Below are positions 1 to 9,404 of a stretch of DNA of 64,000 bases, piece by piece. This DNA comes from Streptomyces profundus (lineage in GTDB: Bacteria > Actinomycetota > Actinomycetes > Streptomycetales > Streptomycetaceae). The notes beneath the pieces were generated by a model. The model was not told the origin of the DNA and did no database searches. It saw only the letters and a program-made list of their open reading frames with translations. The translations under genes were made by a program, and so were the position numbers. Location of the stretch: NCBI RefSeq assembly GCF_020740535.1, contig NZ_CP082362.1:6941501-7005500 (forward strand), written 5' to 3'. Position 1 is the stretch's first letter. Every line of letters starts with the position of its first letter.

Positions 1-43
1 GGATCGCGACTGGTGGCGGTGGATCGCGGTGGGGCGCGGCTGG

Positions 44-1543
44 TCATGGTGGGCCCGCGTCGGCGCGCTGTCGGGCCGCGAGGGCGTGGGCGGCTTCTCG
101 GGTGGCCGGATAGAGGTCGCGGTAGAGACCATAGAGCTGCGCGTAGCCCGCCGCCGTCGTGGGGTCGGGCTCCACCCGCTGCTCGATCGGGTTCCAGGAG
201 GCGATGGCCGTCGGCGCCGCCCGGCCGGTGCCCACCGCGGCCAGGAAGGCGTCGCCATAGGCCGCGCCGATGGTGTGCCGGGGCATCTCCTGCGGCCGGC
301 CGGTGACGTTCGAGACGATACGGGGCCACAGCTCCCTGGCCCCGCCGCCCACCGCCACCAGCCGTGTGACCTGACCGCCGGCGGCGTCCATCGCCTCCAG
401 ATGGTGACGCACCCCGAAGGCCGTCGCCTCCAGGGCGGCGCGGTACAGATGGCCGCGCCCATGGCGCAGCGTCAACCCCAGCACCAGACCACGCGCGTCG
501 GGATCGAACAGCGGGGTCCTCTCACCGGCGAAGTAGGGCAGCATCAGCAGCCCCTCGGCGCCCGGCGGCAGCGTGCCCGCCTCCGCCGCCAGGGTCTCGT
601 AGTCGGTGCCCGTGAGATCCCGCAGCCAGCCGGTGACCGCACCCGAGGTGGCCATGCCGCCGGCGAGACAGTAGGTGTCGGGGAAGACGCCCCTGGCGCA
701 CCAGAGATCCGGGGTGGGGCGAGGCGCGGTCACGACGTTGACCAGGAACATCGTGGTGCCGTACATCAGCATGAGGTCCCCTGGCTCTGCGACGCCCACG
801 GCGGTGGCCTCGGCCCAGGCGTCGACCGTGCCGGCCACCACGGGGGTGCCGGCGGGGAGGCCCGTCGCGGCCGAGGCCTCCCTGGTGACCTCGCCGACGA
901 CCTCCGCCGGCCACACCAGCCGGGGCCATTCGAGGCCGGGCGCCACCTCCTCGCACCACTCCTCGATCCACCGGCCGCGCCGCAGGTCGTAGAGGGGCAC
1001 GCACTGGCTGGCCGAGTGGTGGTCCAGGACGTAGGCGCCGGTGAGCCGGTACACCAGATGGGAGCTCGCCATGAACCAACGCCGGGCCCTGGCGTACACC
1101 TCGGGCTCCGCGTCTCGCAGCCAGGCGAGCTTGGGCCCGACCGCCTGGCTGGTCAGCGGCGACCCGCAGCGCTCCAGCACCTCGGCGGTGCCGAACCGGT
1201 CGCGCTGCCGCTCGATCTGCTCGCCGGCCCTGGTGTCCACGCCGTAGAGGATGGCCGGGCGCAGCGGGGAACCGTCCGCTTCGGTGGGCAGCAGGCAGGG
1301 GCCGATGCCGCTGACGCCCACGGCGGCGATGGACTCGTCCGGCGGTGCCTGGGCGCGGAGTTGGGCGACGAGCGTTCGGAAGTCGCGCCACCACACCGCC
1401 TCCGCGTCGTGCTCCACCCAGCCGGGACGGGGGGTGGAGGTCCGGTGCTCCGTGACGGCCTGGGCGACGAGGGTGCCGTCGGGGCGCAGCAGCACGCCCT
1501 TGGAGCCTGAGGTGCCGATATCGATTCCGAGCAGCAGGGGCAT
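44..1543 (-). CDS. FGGY-family carbohydrate kinase (xylulokinase-like)
   Basis: A 499-residue cytoplasmic sugar kinase of the FGGY family, which phosphorylates a pentulose or related sugar with ATP. The N-terminal phosphate-binding motif GIDIGTSGSKG spans residues 6-16, the conserved catalytic-base region GTVDAWAEA puts Asp at about 241, and a C-terminal GGGAREL nucleotide-binding loop follows, so both actin-like domains are complete. The start is the ATG at 1543, directly before MPLLLGID; the open frame continues upstream only as GC-rich read-through. It is transcribed away from the Fpg/Nei gene across a 193-base gap and no other gene of its unit is visible because the window ends 43 bases after its stop. 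The substrate cannot be read from sequence; xylulose-type kinases are the nearest in overall pattern. Confidence 0.85.
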   Translation of the reverse strand: MPLLLGIDIGTSGSKGVLLRPDGTLVAQAVTEHRTSTPRPGWVEHDAEAVWWRDFRTLVAQLRAQAPPDESIAAVGVSGIGPCLLPTEADGSPLRPAILYGVDTRAGEQIERQRDRFGTAEVLERCGSPLTSQAVGPKLAWLRDAEPEVYARARRWFMASSHLVYRLTGAYVLDHHSASQCVPLYDLRRGRWIEEWCEEVAPGLEWPRLVWPAEVVGEVTREASAATGLPAGTPVVAGTVDAWAEATAVGVAEPGDLMLMYGTTMFLVNVVTAPRPTPDLWCARGVFPDTYCLAGGMATSGAVTGWLRDLTGTDYETLAAEAGTLPPGAEGLLMLPYFAGERTPLFDPDARGLVLGLTLRHGRGHLYRAALEATAFGVRHHLEAMDAAGGQVTRLVAVGGGARELWPRIVSNVTGRPQEMPRHTIGAAYGDAFLAAVGTGRAAPTAIASWNPIEQRVEPDPTTAAGYAQLYGLYRDLYPATREAAHALAARQRADAGPP

Positions 1544-1736
1544 GGCACGCTCCGAAGGTGTCGAGGGGCGGCTGGGGTGGGCGTGTGCGTCCGGGACATG
1601 GCCGGGAATCCGTCGGTCGAGCACGGATCCTAGGCGCGGATGTCGAGGCGCTGACCGGGTGGGCCGCTGACTGGTGGGTGTTGGCCGGATGGGCGTTGGC
1701 AGTGCCGGGACGGCGGGATCGTCGTAGCCTGGGCCT

Positions 1737-2531
1737 ATGCCCGAACTGTCGGATGTCGAGGCGTATCGCCGCGTCCTGGCCGAATGCGGGCCGGGACATC
1801 GCGTCGAGCGTGTCGAGGTGAGGGACGCCGGAGTGCTGCGCGGCGGCCTCACCGCCGGACGGCTGCGGGACGCCCTCGCCGGGAGCCGCGTCACCGAGCC
1901 GCGACGCCACGGCAAGTGGCTGATCATGCACACCGAGGGGCCCGCGTTGCTCCTCCACTTCGGGATGACCGGGCAACTGGTCTGTGCCCGGGCGGCCGAG
2001 GCCCCGGCGGCGCACGACCGGGTGCTGTTCACCCTGGACGACGACCGGCAACTCCGTTTCCGGGACCAGCGCAAACTGCGCGGTATCTGGCTCGCCCCCA
2101 CTCCTGGCGATGTCGACCACCTGCTCGCCGACCAGGGGCCCGACGCCCTGGGCATCAGCCGGGCGCAGCTGACCGACGCGCTCTCCGGGCGCCCCCGACA
2201 GCTCAAGGCCGCGCTGCTGGACCAGTCGGCCATCGCGGGCCTTGGCAACCTGCTCTCCGACGAGATCCTCTGGCACGCGCGGCTGCACCCGGCCCGGCGC
2301 ACCAACCAACTGAGCGGGGAGCAGCGTGGCCGCCTCGGCCGGTCGTTGCACCAGGTGCTGCGCGTCTCCGTCCGGGCCGGACACGTGCCGGCTCGACGCT
2401 CGTGGCTGACCGGGCACCGCGACAGCGAGCACGGCGGCTGTCCGCGCTGCGGCACGGAGCTGGCCCATGGCAGGTACGCCGGTCGGGGGACCGTCTGGTG
2501 CCCCCACGACCAGCCGGCGCCCGCCGGCTGA
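1737..2531 (+). CDS. Fpg/Nei-family DNA glycosylase/AP lyase with altered zinc finger
   Basis: A 264-residue base-excision repair glycosylase of the Fpg/Nei (MutM/EndoVIII) family. The protein begins MPELSDVE, giving the family's catalytic N-terminal Pro2 and Glu3; HGKWL near residue 58 carries the conserved beta-hairpin Lys, and the helix-two-turn-helix region follows from about residue 150 (SAIAGLGNLLSDEILW). The C-terminal zinc finger reads C-x2-C-x16-C and then P-H-D where the family has C-x2-C, so the fourth Cys is replaced by Asp, with a His beside it. Length and all other landmarks are normal, so this is likely an active enzyme with a non-canonical or weakened metal site. It is transcribed alone and ends 167 bases before the ferritin-like gene. 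Exact substrate (oxidised purines or pyrimidines) is not decidable. Confidence 0.85.
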   Translation: MPELSDVEAYRRVLAECGPGHRVERVEVRDAGVLRGGLTAGRLRDALAGSRVTEPRRHGKWLIMHTEGPALLLHFGMTGQLVCARAAEAPAAHDRVLFTLDDDRQLRFRDQRKLRGIWLAPTPGDVDHLLADQGPDALGISRAQLTDALSGRPRQLKAALLDQSAIAGLGNLLSDEILWHARLHPARRTNQLSGEQRGRLGRSLHQVLRVSVRAGHVPARRSWLTGHRDSEHGGCPRCGTELAHGRYAGRGTVWCPHDQPAPAG

Positions 2532-2698
2532 CCTCCCCGTACGGCGAAGCCTCCCGCTGCGCCATTGGAGTCGGGCTCAATCCCTTCGGCGCGTGCCGAT
2601 CGGTCGGCAACCGGGCGGCTGCCTACTGTCCGGAACCGAGACGCGCGCGCCCACCGGAAGCGCTGTCGCTCAGCCCGCCGCACGAAGGAGACCTCCCC

Positions 2699-3232
2699 AT
2701 GACCGACGACTTCGTCCTCGATGTGACCAGGATTCGCGACGAGGCCAGGGCACGGATGGAGGCCGGACCGGTGACCGACACCTACGGCCTCAACCACGAC
2801 CGGGTTATCGGGGTGCTCAACGACGTGGTCGCCACCGAGGTGGTGTGCTGGCTGCGCTACACCCGGCACGCCATCGCCGCCACCGGGATCGACCGCGCCC
2901 AGGTGTCCGCGGAGTTCACCGAGCACGCGAAGGAGGAGATGGACCACGCGCTGCGCGCGGCCGAGCGTGTCTCCCAGCTCGGCGGCAACCCCGACTTCGA
3001 CCCCGCCACCCTGGCCAAGCGCGCCACCACCGATTACACCGCGCCGCGTGACGGCGATCTGGAGGCGATGCTCAAGGACAACCTGCTGGCCGAGCGCATC
3101 GTGATCTCCACCTACCAGGAGATCATCCGCTGGCTCGGCAACGAGGACCCCACCACCCGGCGGCTGCTGGAGTCCATCCTGGAGGAAGAGGAAGAGCACG
3201 CGGACGACCTGGTGGACTTGTTGGGTATCTGA
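2699..3232 (+). CDS. Bacterioferritin-like ferritin-family protein
   Basis: A 177-residue four-helix-bundle protein of the ferritin/bacterioferritin class, expected to oxidise and store iron in the cytoplasm. Diiron-site features are visible: a Glu followed by Tyr in helix A (TEVVCWLRYTRH, about residues 47-58), an E-x2-H pattern in helix B (EEMDHALRA), a Glu-Arg in helix C (LLAERIVISTYQE) and E-x2-H near the C-terminus (EEEEEHADDL). The ATG at 2699 is preceded by GAAGGAG at a good distance. It sits alone on the plus strand and converges on an ABC transporter gene with a bidirectional terminator between them. It could equally be called a generic ferritin-like protein, since I cannot point to a haem-ligand Met. 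Confidence 0.85.
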   Translation: MTDDFVLDVTRIRDEARARMEAGPVTDTYGLNHDRVIGVLNDVVATEVVCWLRYTRHAIAATGIDRAQVSAEFTEHAKEEMDHALRAAERVSQLGGNPDFDPATLAKRATTDYTAPRDGDLEAMLKDNLLAERIVISTYQEIIRWLGNEDPTTRRLLESILEEEEEHADDLVDLLGI

Positions 3233-3272
3233 GCCGGCGCGCGGAGCACCGCCGCTCGCCCACTCCGTCGCC

Positions 3273-3304
3273 GGCCACCCCGGGCGAGCCCGCCCGGGGT
3301 GGCC
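3273..3304. terminator. Bidirectional hairpin terminator
   Basis: A perfect 14-bp inverted repeat (3273-3286 and 3291-3304) with loop AGCC lies between the convergent ferritin-like gene and ABC transporter gene. There is no U-tract, as is usual for actinobacterial hairpin terminators. Confidence 0.7.
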
Positions 3305-3311
3305 GCCTCGT

Positions 3312-5342
3312 CTAGGCAGTCCCCTCATGCTCCACCGCTTCGGTCAGCCCGCCTCGCGCCATCGACGGCGGCGCGCCGCCGCCCCGAGGCTCGGGCACCG
3401 GACGGAACTGGGCGGCCTGGAGATCGTGCAGCTCGCGGAAGTGCCCGCCCTCCGCGCGGGAGAGCAACTCCTCCGGGGTGCCGGACTCCACCAGCCGGCC
3501 CTCGTGCAGCACATGGACCACGTCGGCCTGGCGTACCGAGGCCATCCGGTGGGTGATCAGCACGATGGTCTCGCCCTGGTCGGCGAGTGACCTGATCTGC
3601 TCGAAGACCCGCTGCTCCGCACGCGCGTCCAGGGCCGCCGTGGGCTCGTCCACCACGAGCAGCGGCGCGTCCCGGTAGTGCGCCCTGGCGATGCCCAACC
3701 GCTGCCACTGCCCGCCAGAGAGCTGATGGCCGCCCTGGAAGGTCCGTGAGAGCAGCGTGTCCCACCCCCTCGGCAGCCCTGCGACCAACTCTCCGATGCC
3801 GGCATGGCTGGCGGACTCCGCCAACCGCCCCTCGTCCAAAGGGACTTCGGTCCTGGAGATCGTGGTGTTCACCCGGGCGGTCATCGGCCAGCGGTAGTGG
3901 TCCTGGTGCACGATGGAGCAGTGCCGGAAGATCGCCTGGCGGTCCAGTTCGGCGATGTCGATGTCGTTCCAGCGGATCGTGCCGCTCTGCGGGAGGTAGA
4001 GCCCGCAGAGCAGCTTGGCCAGGGTGCTCTTGCCCGATCCGTTCTCCCCGACGAGCGCCACCACCGCGCCCCGGTCCATCGGGAGGGTGAGTGACAGATC
4101 CCGCAGCACGGGTTCCCCGTGGCCTCCCGGGTAGTGGAAGGTCACCCGGTCGAAGCTGATCTCCCGTACCTTCCGGGGCAGGGGGCGCCCACCCTGGGGG
4201 ATCCTGCGGTGCTCGGACTCCAGCATCAACCGATCCAGATCGCCCACATAGAGCGACTCCTCGTGCAGGTAGTTGATCTGCCGAACGAGACTGTCCAGGT
4301 TTCCCGTTCCGCTGCGGATGGCCAACACCGCCGTGCCGGCGGCGGCCAGCGCCATCGTGCCCGTCCAGAGCAGCCCGGCCAACAGCAGATAGGTGCCCAG
4401 GGTGGCGAGACCCGTGCAGAGGGCGGCCAGCACCTCGGTGCGCGCCGCCAGCCGGGCGAGCCTGGCCTGCTCGTTCTCCTGACTGACCGACATGCCACGG
4501 AAGTGCCGCAGGAGATAGGGGCCCACGCCGTGCACCCTGATCTCGGGCGCTGCGTCGGTGTCTGTGACCAGCCTGCTCAACATGCCGGCAGCCCTGCCTT
4601 GTTGGACCCAGCGGTGGAAGCTGCGGTAGCGACGCCGCGCCACACTCAGGGTGGCCCAGGCGCGTGGCAGCACGATCAGGGCCAGCATCGGCAGCAGTGC
4701 CGGATGCAGGGTGGTCAGCACGGTGGCGGCGGCCAGCAGGGACAACAGCGCCCCGACGACGGAGACGCTGTGCCTGATCATGTTGCGCGCCGAAGTGGCC
4801 CCGTACTGTGCCGACTCCAGCAGCCGGTGGAAGTCGTCGTCCTCCATGGCCGACATCTCCACCTGGTAGGCGCGCTCCAGATAGCGTTCCCTCGCGAGCC
4901 GCTCGACCTTGGGCTCCAACGGCCCGGTGAGCATGGTCGACAGCGCGCCGCAGAGCGCGCCCACCGCGGCCACGCAGCCCAGGAGCACGGCGACCGGCAG
5001 GGCGTCCCGCAGCCGGTCCGTGATCTCGCCGCCCGCCAGCAGCCTGGTCAACAGCCAGTTGACCCCCAACAGGCCAAGCGCCTGGCAGACACCGGCCGTC
5101 AGCTCGGCCAACGCGACGCGGGTGGTGGCACCCCGGTCGGCTCGCCAGGCGAGACCGACCGCCCGGCCAACCAGGCGCGGCATCTGGCTGACCATGGTGC
5201 GCAGGCCCAACTGGAAGCGCTCGTCCTCGTGTCGCGCCCACGAGGTGTCATAGACGAGCTGGCCGCCGAACAGCTCCCGCTCGGATTCGGACACCTCGAC
5301 CTCGGGACCGAGGTCGTCGGACTTCGTGCGGCGTGGTCTCAT
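3312..5342 (-). CDS. ABC transporter, fused permease and ATP-binding protein
   Basis: A 676-residue exporter half-transporter: an N-terminal transmembrane domain (about residues 70-390, several hydrophobic segments) followed by one nucleotide-binding domain. The NBD shows Walker A GENGSGKST, signature LSGGQWQRLG, Walker B LLVVDEPTAALD and the H-loop ITHR. The chosen ATG at 5342 is preceded by GGAGAGGAG; the frame upstream contains other Met codons but no better ribosome site. The protein has an unusually long, charged N-terminal segment before the first membrane helix. It probably works as a homodimer exporting a hydrophobic or peptide substrate; no substrate gene is adjacent, so drug, lipid or peptide export are all possible. 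Confidence 0.88.
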   Translation of the reverse strand: MRPRRTKSDDLGPEVEVSESERELFGGQLVYDTSWARHEDERFQLGLRTMVSQMPRLVGRAVGLAWRADRGATTRVALAELTAGVCQALGLLGVNWLLTRLLAGGEITDRLRDALPVAVLLGCVAAVGALCGALSTMLTGPLEPKVERLARERYLERAYQVEMSAMEDDDFHRLLESAQYGATSARNMIRHSVSVVGALLSLLAAATVLTTLHPALLPMLALIVLPRAWATLSVARRRYRSFHRWVQQGRAAGMLSRLVTDTDAAPEIRVHGVGPYLLRHFRGMSVSQENEQARLARLAARTEVLAALCTGLATLGTYLLLAGLLWTGTMALAAAGTAVLAIRSGTGNLDSLVRQINYLHEESLYVGDLDRLMLESEHRRIPQGGRPLPRKVREISFDRVTFHYPGGHGEPVLRDLSLTLPMDRGAVVALVGENGSGKSTLAKLLCGLYLPQSGTIRWNDIDIAELDRQAIFRHCSIVHQDHYRWPMTARVNTTISRTEVPLDEGRLAESASHAGIGELVAGLPRGWDTLLSRTFQGGHQLSGGQWQRLGIARAHYRDAPLLVVDEPTAALDARAEQRVFEQIRSLADQGETIVLITHRMASVRQADVVHVLHEGRLVESGTPEELLSRAEGGHFRELHDLQAAQFRPVPEPRGGGAPPSMARGGLTEAVEHEGTA

Positions 5343-5988
5343 CGTGCGCTCCTCTCCTGCGACGGCGCGCGGCTCGGGGCCGGTGTGACGGGGTCGGTGT
5401 GACGGCTGGGCATGGCATCGCCTCTTCCGGGCGGGATGGGAAACGGCAGGGCGAACAGGCGGTGACATCAGCCGACTTGGTCGCCCTGGGTGACGTGTTG
5501 GCTACTTTATGGTTCGGCTCTGACAGTCGTCCGGGGATTTCGCCGCGTCTGTCGCCTCCCGGTGGCCAGTTACCGTGCCTACCGGTATGGCGTCAGGTTC
5601 GGTCCCGCGTGATGTGCGAGAGGGAAGCGAACACCGGCCCTTCCGCTCGCCTACGTGTTCGCCCAGGCTTCGCCGACCGTTGCACCGGCCAACCGGGGTC
5701 CCCGCGACCGCCGCCGGGCAACCCCCGTTTGCGGGCGGTTCTCCCGTCCCAGCTGCGGCGAGGACCCGAGCAGAGCGATGGGAATCGGCCAACTCACAGT
5801 CGGCGCACGGCATCGATCAACGCGCCCCCGGCGCACTTTGACCAGCGCCGCGAGCGCGGCCCGCCCCCTCACCGCGGTGTGCTCCCCTCACGCGGTCCAG
5901 GGCAGGCGTTCTGTCAGAGGTGCCTCGTACGATGCCGGGCAGACGTGGGCGCCAGCCGAGGCGCGTGCGGTGAGAGGAAGTCGTAACG
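5343..5988. other. Intergenic region without a supported gene
   Basis: About 650 bases lie between the divergent ABC transporter gene and the unknown gene at 5989. Several open frames cross it on both strands but none has a ribosome site together with recognisable protein features. It must contain two divergent promoters; I could not identify a convincing -35/-10 pair. Confidence 0.5.
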
Positions 5989-7008
5989 ATGGCGAACCCG
6001 CAAGAGGACCTGAGCCGTTGGGGCCTGTACTGCTTCGCCCCGAGGGCGCGCCGCACTCCCCACACGCTGGTGCGGGAGCAGGGCAACGGCGCCCTTCTGT
6101 ACGCCGCCCGCCGGGGGGTGCGCCCACACGAGTTCGGCGTCGCGCCGCCATCGGAGGAACGACTCGCCGGCCTGGTCGAGTTCGGGCTGCTGGAGCGGCG
6201 TGGGGATCTCTTCACCACCGCGTTCCCCGTGCTGGGCCCGGAGATCATGGCGGAGTTGCGTGCCGGGTTGGCCCCGTTGGCCGAGCGAACGGCCGCCCGG
6301 GCGGCGCCCGCCGCGCGTCGGATCGGGGCGGAGCTGGCTGGCCAGGGCCTGCCGGACAGCGTCTACGCCATCGTCTTCGGCTACGCGCTGGACGGCCTGC
6401 TCTGGCCAGCCCTGGCCCGCCGGGTGCCGCTGCCCGACACCACGCTCACCCCGGAACGCCCCTGGTGGAACGGTGCCTTCTGGGCGGTGTACCCGCCACG
6501 TCCCGGCGCCGCGGGCACCAACTTCGTCCGCTCCGCATCGGGCACCCTCACGATGGTGTGGACGGACGCCACGCAGTCCCACCTCCGGGCCCTGGCCCGC
6601 GCCGAGAGTGGGGCGGTCCTGCGCGAGCCGCTGGCGCCGCGAGGCGAGGGAGAGGTGATCGACGGGGACGGTCGCGTCTGGCGGCTGCGGCGCCCCGACG
6701 GCCGGCTCGCACTGCCGGTGGTCGGCGTGGCGGGCCCGCTGGACGAGCAGGCCGAGGCCATCGCCGAAGAGGTGGTGGACGCGCTGGTCACGCCGGATGC
6801 GCGGCGGATCGGCGCCCTCGTCGACGCCGCACCCGAGGTCGCCACCGTGGTCCTCGCCCACGAGTTCATCTGGAGCGTCGCCCAGGGCCTCGTCGCCTCC
6901 GGCACCTGTCCGCCGCCCCCGTCCCTCGCTCAGCCGCTGAGGCCCGAGTCCACCCCGGTCGATCTGCTCTTCTTCGAGGTGCCCAACGCCCCTGCCGGTG
7001 CGGGCTGA
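5989..7008 (+). CDS. Conserved-looking protein of unknown function
   Basis: A 339-residue soluble protein that I do not recognise. It starts at an ATG preceded by GAGAGGAAG. The N-terminus (residues 1-75) has short segments with the alternation of a winged-helix or small alpha/beta fold, including GLVEFGLLERRGDLF, which reads like the recognition helix and wing of a winged helix. The middle is Ala/Arg-rich with helical periodicity (residues 80-135), and the C-terminal half is mixed, with Trp-rich stretches around residues 160-170. There is no signal peptide or membrane segment. It ends tail to tail with the SNF2 helicase gene, only 11 bases apart. A DNA-binding or helicase-associated role is a guess from position and the possible winged helix. 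Confidence 0.6.
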   Translation: MANPQEDLSRWGLYCFAPRARRTPHTLVREQGNGALLYAARRGVRPHEFGVAPPSEERLAGLVEFGLLERRGDLFTTAFPVLGPEIMAELRAGLAPLAERTAARAAPAARRIGAELAGQGLPDSVYAIVFGYALDGLLWPALARRVPLPDTTLTPERPWWNGAFWAVYPPRPGAAGTNFVRSASGTLTMVWTDATQSHLRALARAESGAVLREPLAPRGEGEVIDGDGRVWRLRRPDGRLALPVVGVAGPLDEQAEAIAEEVVDALVTPDARRIGALVDAAPEVATVVLAHEFIWSVAQGLVASGTCPPPPSLAQPLRPESTPVDLLFFEVPNAPAGAG

Positions 7009-7019
7009 TGACGCGGCAC

Positions 7020-9323
7020 TCACTCATCGGTTCCGGCGGTGGCCCCGTCGTGCTCCTCCTCGCCGTTCTGGCGGCCCTCGCTGTCCTTGCCACCCCGGAC
7101 GTCCTGACCCGCCGCCTCCGACGTGTCCCGGGCTCCGGCGTCCGTCGGGCCGGGGCCGGTCGTGGCCAGCCGGCGCTGCTCATCCTCGACGATCCGACGG
7201 GCCAGAGCGGCGTCCGAGAGGTCCACGGCGTCGTCGGCGGACGCCGCCGTGGCGCTGTGCCGGGCATACGCGTCGAAGAGGCGCTCCTTGCGGGCGAGCA
7301 GCGCCAGCATGCGCTGGTCCACGCTGTCGGTGGCCAGCAGCCGATGCACCTGGACGCGACGCACCTGGCCCATCCGGTGGGCGCGCGCCACGGCCTGGCT
7401 CTCCAGGGTCGGCTTCACCTGCGGCTCACAGATGATCACCACGGACGCCGCCTGTGCGTTGAGCCCCACGCCGCCGGCCTGGATCTGGCACAGCAGCACC
7501 GCGTGCCCCTCGACCGCGGCGAACCGGTCCAGCAGCTCCTGCCGCCTGGCCGCGCCCAGACGCCCGTCGACCAGGCCGATCGGAGCCGGCTCCAGGGCGC
7601 CCCCGACGGTGCGGAGCACCTCCCGGAAGAAGGAGAACACCAGCACCTTCCGTCCGTTGGCCGCCGCCTCGGCGACGATCTCACGCAGCCTCCCCAGCTT
7701 GGCCGAGGTGGTCGGGTCCGCGTAGCCGGCTCGGCGCATGGCCATGAAGTTCCCCTGGGCCACGGCCGCCCGGTAGGCCGCCAGGTCCCCGGGCGAGAAC
7801 TCCTCCCACTCATCCACCCGCACCAGCTCCGGCAGCTCCGTCAGCACGTCCCGCTGGTTCCGGCGCAGATAGACCGGCGCCACGGACCGGCGGAACGCCC
7901 GCGCCCCCGCGACGGCCTTGCGTTGATGGACCTCGTCCACCACCTCGGGCCGCAGGTAGCGCACCAGCTCGCGGAACTCCTCCACACGGTTCTCCATCGG
8001 AGTCCCGGTCAGAAACAGCACCCGATCCACCCGTCGCGTCCAGCCGGCGACCGCCAACGACCGCTGGGCGGCACGGTTCTTGACGAAATGGGCCTCGTCC
8101 ACCACCAGCATGGCCACCTCGGGTCCCGGCGCCTCGGGCCCTGGCAGCGCCCGCAGCCCGTCGAAGGTGGCGACGGCGACCCCGCCGTGCTCGGCCCACT
8201 CCGCGCGGCCCGCCTCACGCTCGGCGCCGTGCAGCCGGAAGGCGGGGAGCGTGCTGCGCTCCTCGATCTCCCGTATCCAGTTGACGAGCACGCTCGCCGG
8301 CGCGACCACCAGGAAGTGCCGCGCCCCCTCGGCGCGCAGATGGGCGAGCGCCGCGATCGCCTGCACCGTCTTGCCCAGGCCCATCTCGTCGCCGAGGATC
8401 GCGCGTCGCTGCGCCAACGCGAACCTGGCACCGAAGCTCTGGTAACCGCGCAGCGCGACCCGCCGATGGGTGTCGTCCAGCGGCTGCCGGCGGACCCGCG
8501 CGACCACATCCGTGGGGAGGAACCCCTCAGCCGCCTCCCACGCGCCCGGCGCGGACGACAACTCCCCGAGCGCGGTGTGGTACTCGGCCGCCCGAGAGGC
8601 GAAGTCCAGCCACGCCGCCGCCTCGGACGGCGGCTGGCGCAGCAGATCGGCCGAGGTTTGGGCGAGCAGGGTCGGCACGTCCCGCTCCTGGAAGTCCCGC
8701 AGAGCCGTGGCCAGCCGGGGGAGCGCCGCACGCGCCGCCGCACGCCCCCGGCGGCCGGCGACCACCATGCGCAACCGGCTGGACGCCGGGCGCGCGTCGG
8801 CCAGCAGCGCGCCCACCTCGCGAGCCACCCGCTCCGCCGTCTCCACCGCGCGAGCCAGCCCCGGCCCGGCGGCGACCAGCCGCCCCAGCGCGACCACCAG
8901 GGCCGTGTGCCCGGGATCGTCCCGCCGCTCGATATCCAGCCGGATGGTCACGGTCTCCTCCGCGGCGAGGGCGATCTGCCGTGCCGCGCCCTTCGCATGC
9001 CGCGCCGACAGCTCGCCCACGCCGGGAATCCGTCGGAGCCGGTACTCGGTGGCGTCGGCGATCCGGCCGACCGTGTCGAACCCCGCGTCCTCGAAGGCGC
9101 CGATCCGCAGCCGACCGGAGGTCACCTCGCGCAGCCGGGACACCGGGATGCGGCCCAACTCCGCCCGCACCGACTCCGCCAGGAGCGGCGCCAACGCCGC
9201 CCGCGCCTCGGCGTCCGCCCCCGTTCGATCCCGCGCCACGGCCTCAGCCGCCGCGACCAACGCGTCGGCCCGGGCGCAGAGTTCCCGCACGGCGCGCCCG
9301 GCCCGCCAGGTGACCTCGACCAT
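7020..9323 (-). CDS. SNF2-family DNA/RNA helicase with N-terminal helix-hairpin-helix
   Basis: A 767-residue SWI2/SNF2 ATPase. The helicase core begins near residue 290; motif I is GDEMGLGKT (about 311-319), motif II is the DEAH box VVDEAHFVKN (about 408-417), motif III is LTGTPMEN, and the second RecA-like domain ends with the motif V/VI stretch LNAQAASVVI and RAHRMGQ. Ahead of it residues 79-117 (AGFDTVGRIAD followed by IPGVGELSARHAKG) form a helix-hairpin-helix of the kind that grips the DNA backbone. Start choice is between GTG 9326 and ATG 9323; the ATG has the better distance from the upstream G-run. The gene follows the exporter gene by 81 bases on the same strand and may be co-transcribed. 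It probably remodels protein-DNA complexes or acts in repair. Confidence 0.85.
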   Translation of the reverse strand: MVEVTWRAGRAVRELCARADALVAAAEAVARDRTGADAEARAALAPLLAESVRAELGRIPVSRLREVTSGRLRIGAFEDAGFDTVGRIADATEYRLRRIPGVGELSARHAKGAARQIALAAEETVTIRLDIERRDDPGHTALVVALGRLVAAGPGLARAVETAERVAREVGALLADARPASSRLRMVVAGRRGRAAARAALPRLATALRDFQERDVPTLLAQTSADLLRQPPSEAAAWLDFASRAAEYHTALGELSSAPGAWEAAEGFLPTDVVARVRRQPLDDTHRRVALRGYQSFGARFALAQRRAILGDEMGLGKTVQAIAALAHLRAEGARHFLVVAPASVLVNWIREIEERSTLPAFRLHGAEREAGRAEWAEHGGVAVATFDGLRALPGPEAPGPEVAMLVVDEAHFVKNRAAQRSLAVAGWTRRVDRVLFLTGTPMENRVEEFRELVRYLRPEVVDEVHQRKAVAGARAFRRSVAPVYLRRNQRDVLTELPELVRVDEWEEFSPGDLAAYRAAVAQGNFMAMRRAGYADPTTSAKLGRLREIVAEAAANGRKVLVFSFFREVLRTVGGALEPAPIGLVDGRLGAARRQELLDRFAAVEGHAVLLCQIQAGGVGLNAQAASVVIICEPQVKPTLESQAVARAHRMGQVRRVQVHRLLATDSVDQRMLALLARKERLFDAYARHSATAASADDAVDLSDAALARRIVEDEQRRLATTGPGPTDAGARDTSEAAGQDVRGGKDSEGRQNGEEEHDGATAGTDE

Positions 9324-9404
9324 CACGCCCCCGTCTCACCCGCCGGCACCCGAGCCCCATCATGGTCCACCCGGCGCCGTGCGGCCTCGCCAGGGCGGGG
9401 CGGC

